From Paenibacillus sp. EZ-K15 (GTDB lineage Bacteria; Bacillota; Bacilli; Paenibacillales; Paenibacillaceae), in NCBI RefSeq assembly GCF_002573715.1, contig NZ_PDHM01000028.1, positions 124,001 to 188,000 on the forward strand: a stretch of DNA of 64,000 bases, written 5' to 3'. Below, piece after piece: positions 63,294 through 64,000 of this stretch. Made by a program: the position numbers and the translations under genes. The notes under the pieces were generated by a model, which saw only the letters and a program-made list of their open reading frames with translations, searched no databases and was not told the origin of the DNA. The first letter of the stretch is position 1; each line of letters begins with the position of its first letter.

Positions 63294-63638
63294 TTAATGC
63301 TCCTCCTTCTTCGCTTTGTTCAGCTCACGTTCCAATGCATCAAATTGCCGGGTCCAGAATCGTTCGTAGAATTGCAGCCATTCCATCGCCCTGGACATGA
63401 CGCCCGGATTGAGACGACAGGTATGTGTCCGCCCCTGAATGGATCGATCCAGCAGGCCGGAGCGCTCCAGCACCTTAATATGCTTGGAGGCTGCCGCAAG
63501 CGACATGTCAAACGGCTCGGCCAGCTCGGATACGGTCCGCTCCTGCGCCGCGATCATACGCACCATCTCTCTTCGGGTCGGGTCAGCCAGTGCGTGGAAG
63601 ATGTGATCCAGTTGTTCTTCGTTATTTTGTTCAACCAT
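63294..63638 (-). CDS. ArsR family regulator
   Basis: A 114-residue HTH repressor (ALADPTRREMVRMIA, TVSELAEPFDMSLAAASKHIKVLERSGLL). The ArsR metal-binding Cys motif is absent, so it is a non-metal member, as usual for SRPBCC-linked ArsR genes. The frame is open to 63719, but ATG 63638 (MVEQNNEEQLDH) is the natural start. Two similar palindromes cover the promoter and the start codon, so it probably represses itself. First gene of the operon. Confidence 0.9.
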   Translation of the reverse strand: MVEQNNEEQLDHIFHALADPTRREMVRMIAAQERTVSELAEPFDMSLAAASKHIKVLERSGLLDRSIQGRTHTCRLNPGVMSRAMEWLQFYERFWTRQFDALERELNKAKKEEH

Positions 63639-63646
63639 GTGGTTAA
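63631..63646. promoter_or_regulatory. ArsR operator candidate over the arsR start codon
   Basis: TCAACCATGTGGTTAA, an imperfect palindrome that includes the arsR start codon (complement at 63636-63638). It is similar to the site at 63671. Confidence 0.6.
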
Positions 63647-63670
63647 CTATAATAGATGAATCCCGAAAAA

Positions 63671-63686
63671 TCAACCAATTGGTTGA
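63671..63686. promoter_or_regulatory. ArsR operator candidate at the arsR promoter
   Basis: TCAACCAATTGGTTGA is a perfect palindrome. On the minus strand it contains the TTGGTT -35 box, with TATTAT 18 bases further as -10. Confidence 0.7.
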
Positions 63687-63794
63687 ATATAGGGCAACAA
63701 AAAAAGCAAAGCCCTCCACTTAAAGGGTCTGGCCACGATAATTCTTTTACTCGATCCTGCCCCGGCGGCACTTTACGCTCGCCACAGCATTTTT

Positions 63795-64000
63795 TTATCC
63801 GATAACCTCATCAAGCAGCCCCTCCAGCTCGCCATAACTCGTCACGGTATGCTGCGGTTGATGCTCCGATTCCGGCCCGACGCTCCGATGATTGAACCAA
63901 ATCACATGCCAGCCCGCGGCCAGGGCGCCAACCACATCATTACGCCACGAATCGCCGATGTAATAAGAGCCCTCCGGCACCGTTCCGGTCAGCCGATTCA
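63795..64000 (-). CDS. HAD family hydrolase (partial, 3' end)
   Basis: The C-terminal end of a HAD-superfamily hydrolase. The gene runs past the window edge: the frame is still open at base 64000. HAD motif IV (YYIGDSWRNDVVGALAAGWH) with the acidic pair for Mg2+ binding is present. The GTG at 63980 is not the start. The stop is at 63795-63797. Substrate unknown; phosphatase activity is typical. Confidence 0.8.
   Translation of the reverse strand, partial: NRLTGTVPEGSYYIGDSWRNDVVGALAAGWHVIWFNHRSVGPESEHQPQHTVTSYGELEGLLDEVIG

Overview
The window looks like chromosomal DNA of a Paenibacillus or a close spore-forming relative. Evidence: AGGAGG-type ribosome binding sites with some TTG/GTG starts, LplB/YtcP-type sugar permeases with a lipoprotein binding protein, a large membrane-bound AraC regulator, cytoplasmic glycosidases (GH18, GH29, GH127, GH13), a DUF4023 peptide, and a cydABDC operon with Rex-like sites. 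Base composition is moderately GC-balanced by eye. I see no rRNA, tRNA, CRISPR array, prophage or intact insertion sequence.

Layout. 0-8.5 kb: a small secreted ORF, a CNNM/HlyC-type membrane protein, an EIIC-like membrane protein, a secreted stalk-domain protein, a membrane protein, fumarase FumC and a DUF2332 protein. 8.6-15 kb: cydA-cydB-cydD-cydC on the minus strand, with two Rex-like palindromes upstream and an IS-end-like palindrome as terminator. 15-25 kb: adenine deaminase with a 112-bp repeat in its leader, a TetR/quinone-reductase pair, an MFS transporter, a two-component system, DUF418, an IsdG-type heme oxygenase, a frameshifted mini-gene and a DUF4023 mini-gene. 25-32 kb: DUF1801, a VOC protein, an ECF sigma/DGPF pair, a CGNR zinc-finger protein, an epoxide hydrolase, a P-loop NTPase, CysK, and two tandem copies of the 112-bp repeat. 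32-35.6 kb: lipL, then a PhoX-like phosphatase followed by tatA and tatC.

36-51.6 kb is the most distinctive region. It holds a membrane AraC regulator, a sugar ABC importer, two GH29 alpha-L-fucosidases, a CBM9-like protein, a multidomain transglutaminase-like/thioredoxin-like protein and two GH18 paralogues. No enzyme has a signal peptide. I infer import of intact fucosylated oligosaccharides, possibly glycopeptides, followed by breakdown in the cytoplasm. A 280-bp MITE-like repeat sits between the two fucosidase genes.

52-64 kb: DUF378, a divergent LysR/YeiH pair with two palindromic operators, a cytoplasmic alpha-amylase, an OppB/OppC-like permease pair without ATPase or binding protein, glutathione peroxidase, a divergent GH127/AraC pair, an arsR-SRPBCC-VOC operon whose operator candidates include one over the arsR start codon, and the 3' end of a HAD hydrolase gene cut by the window edge.
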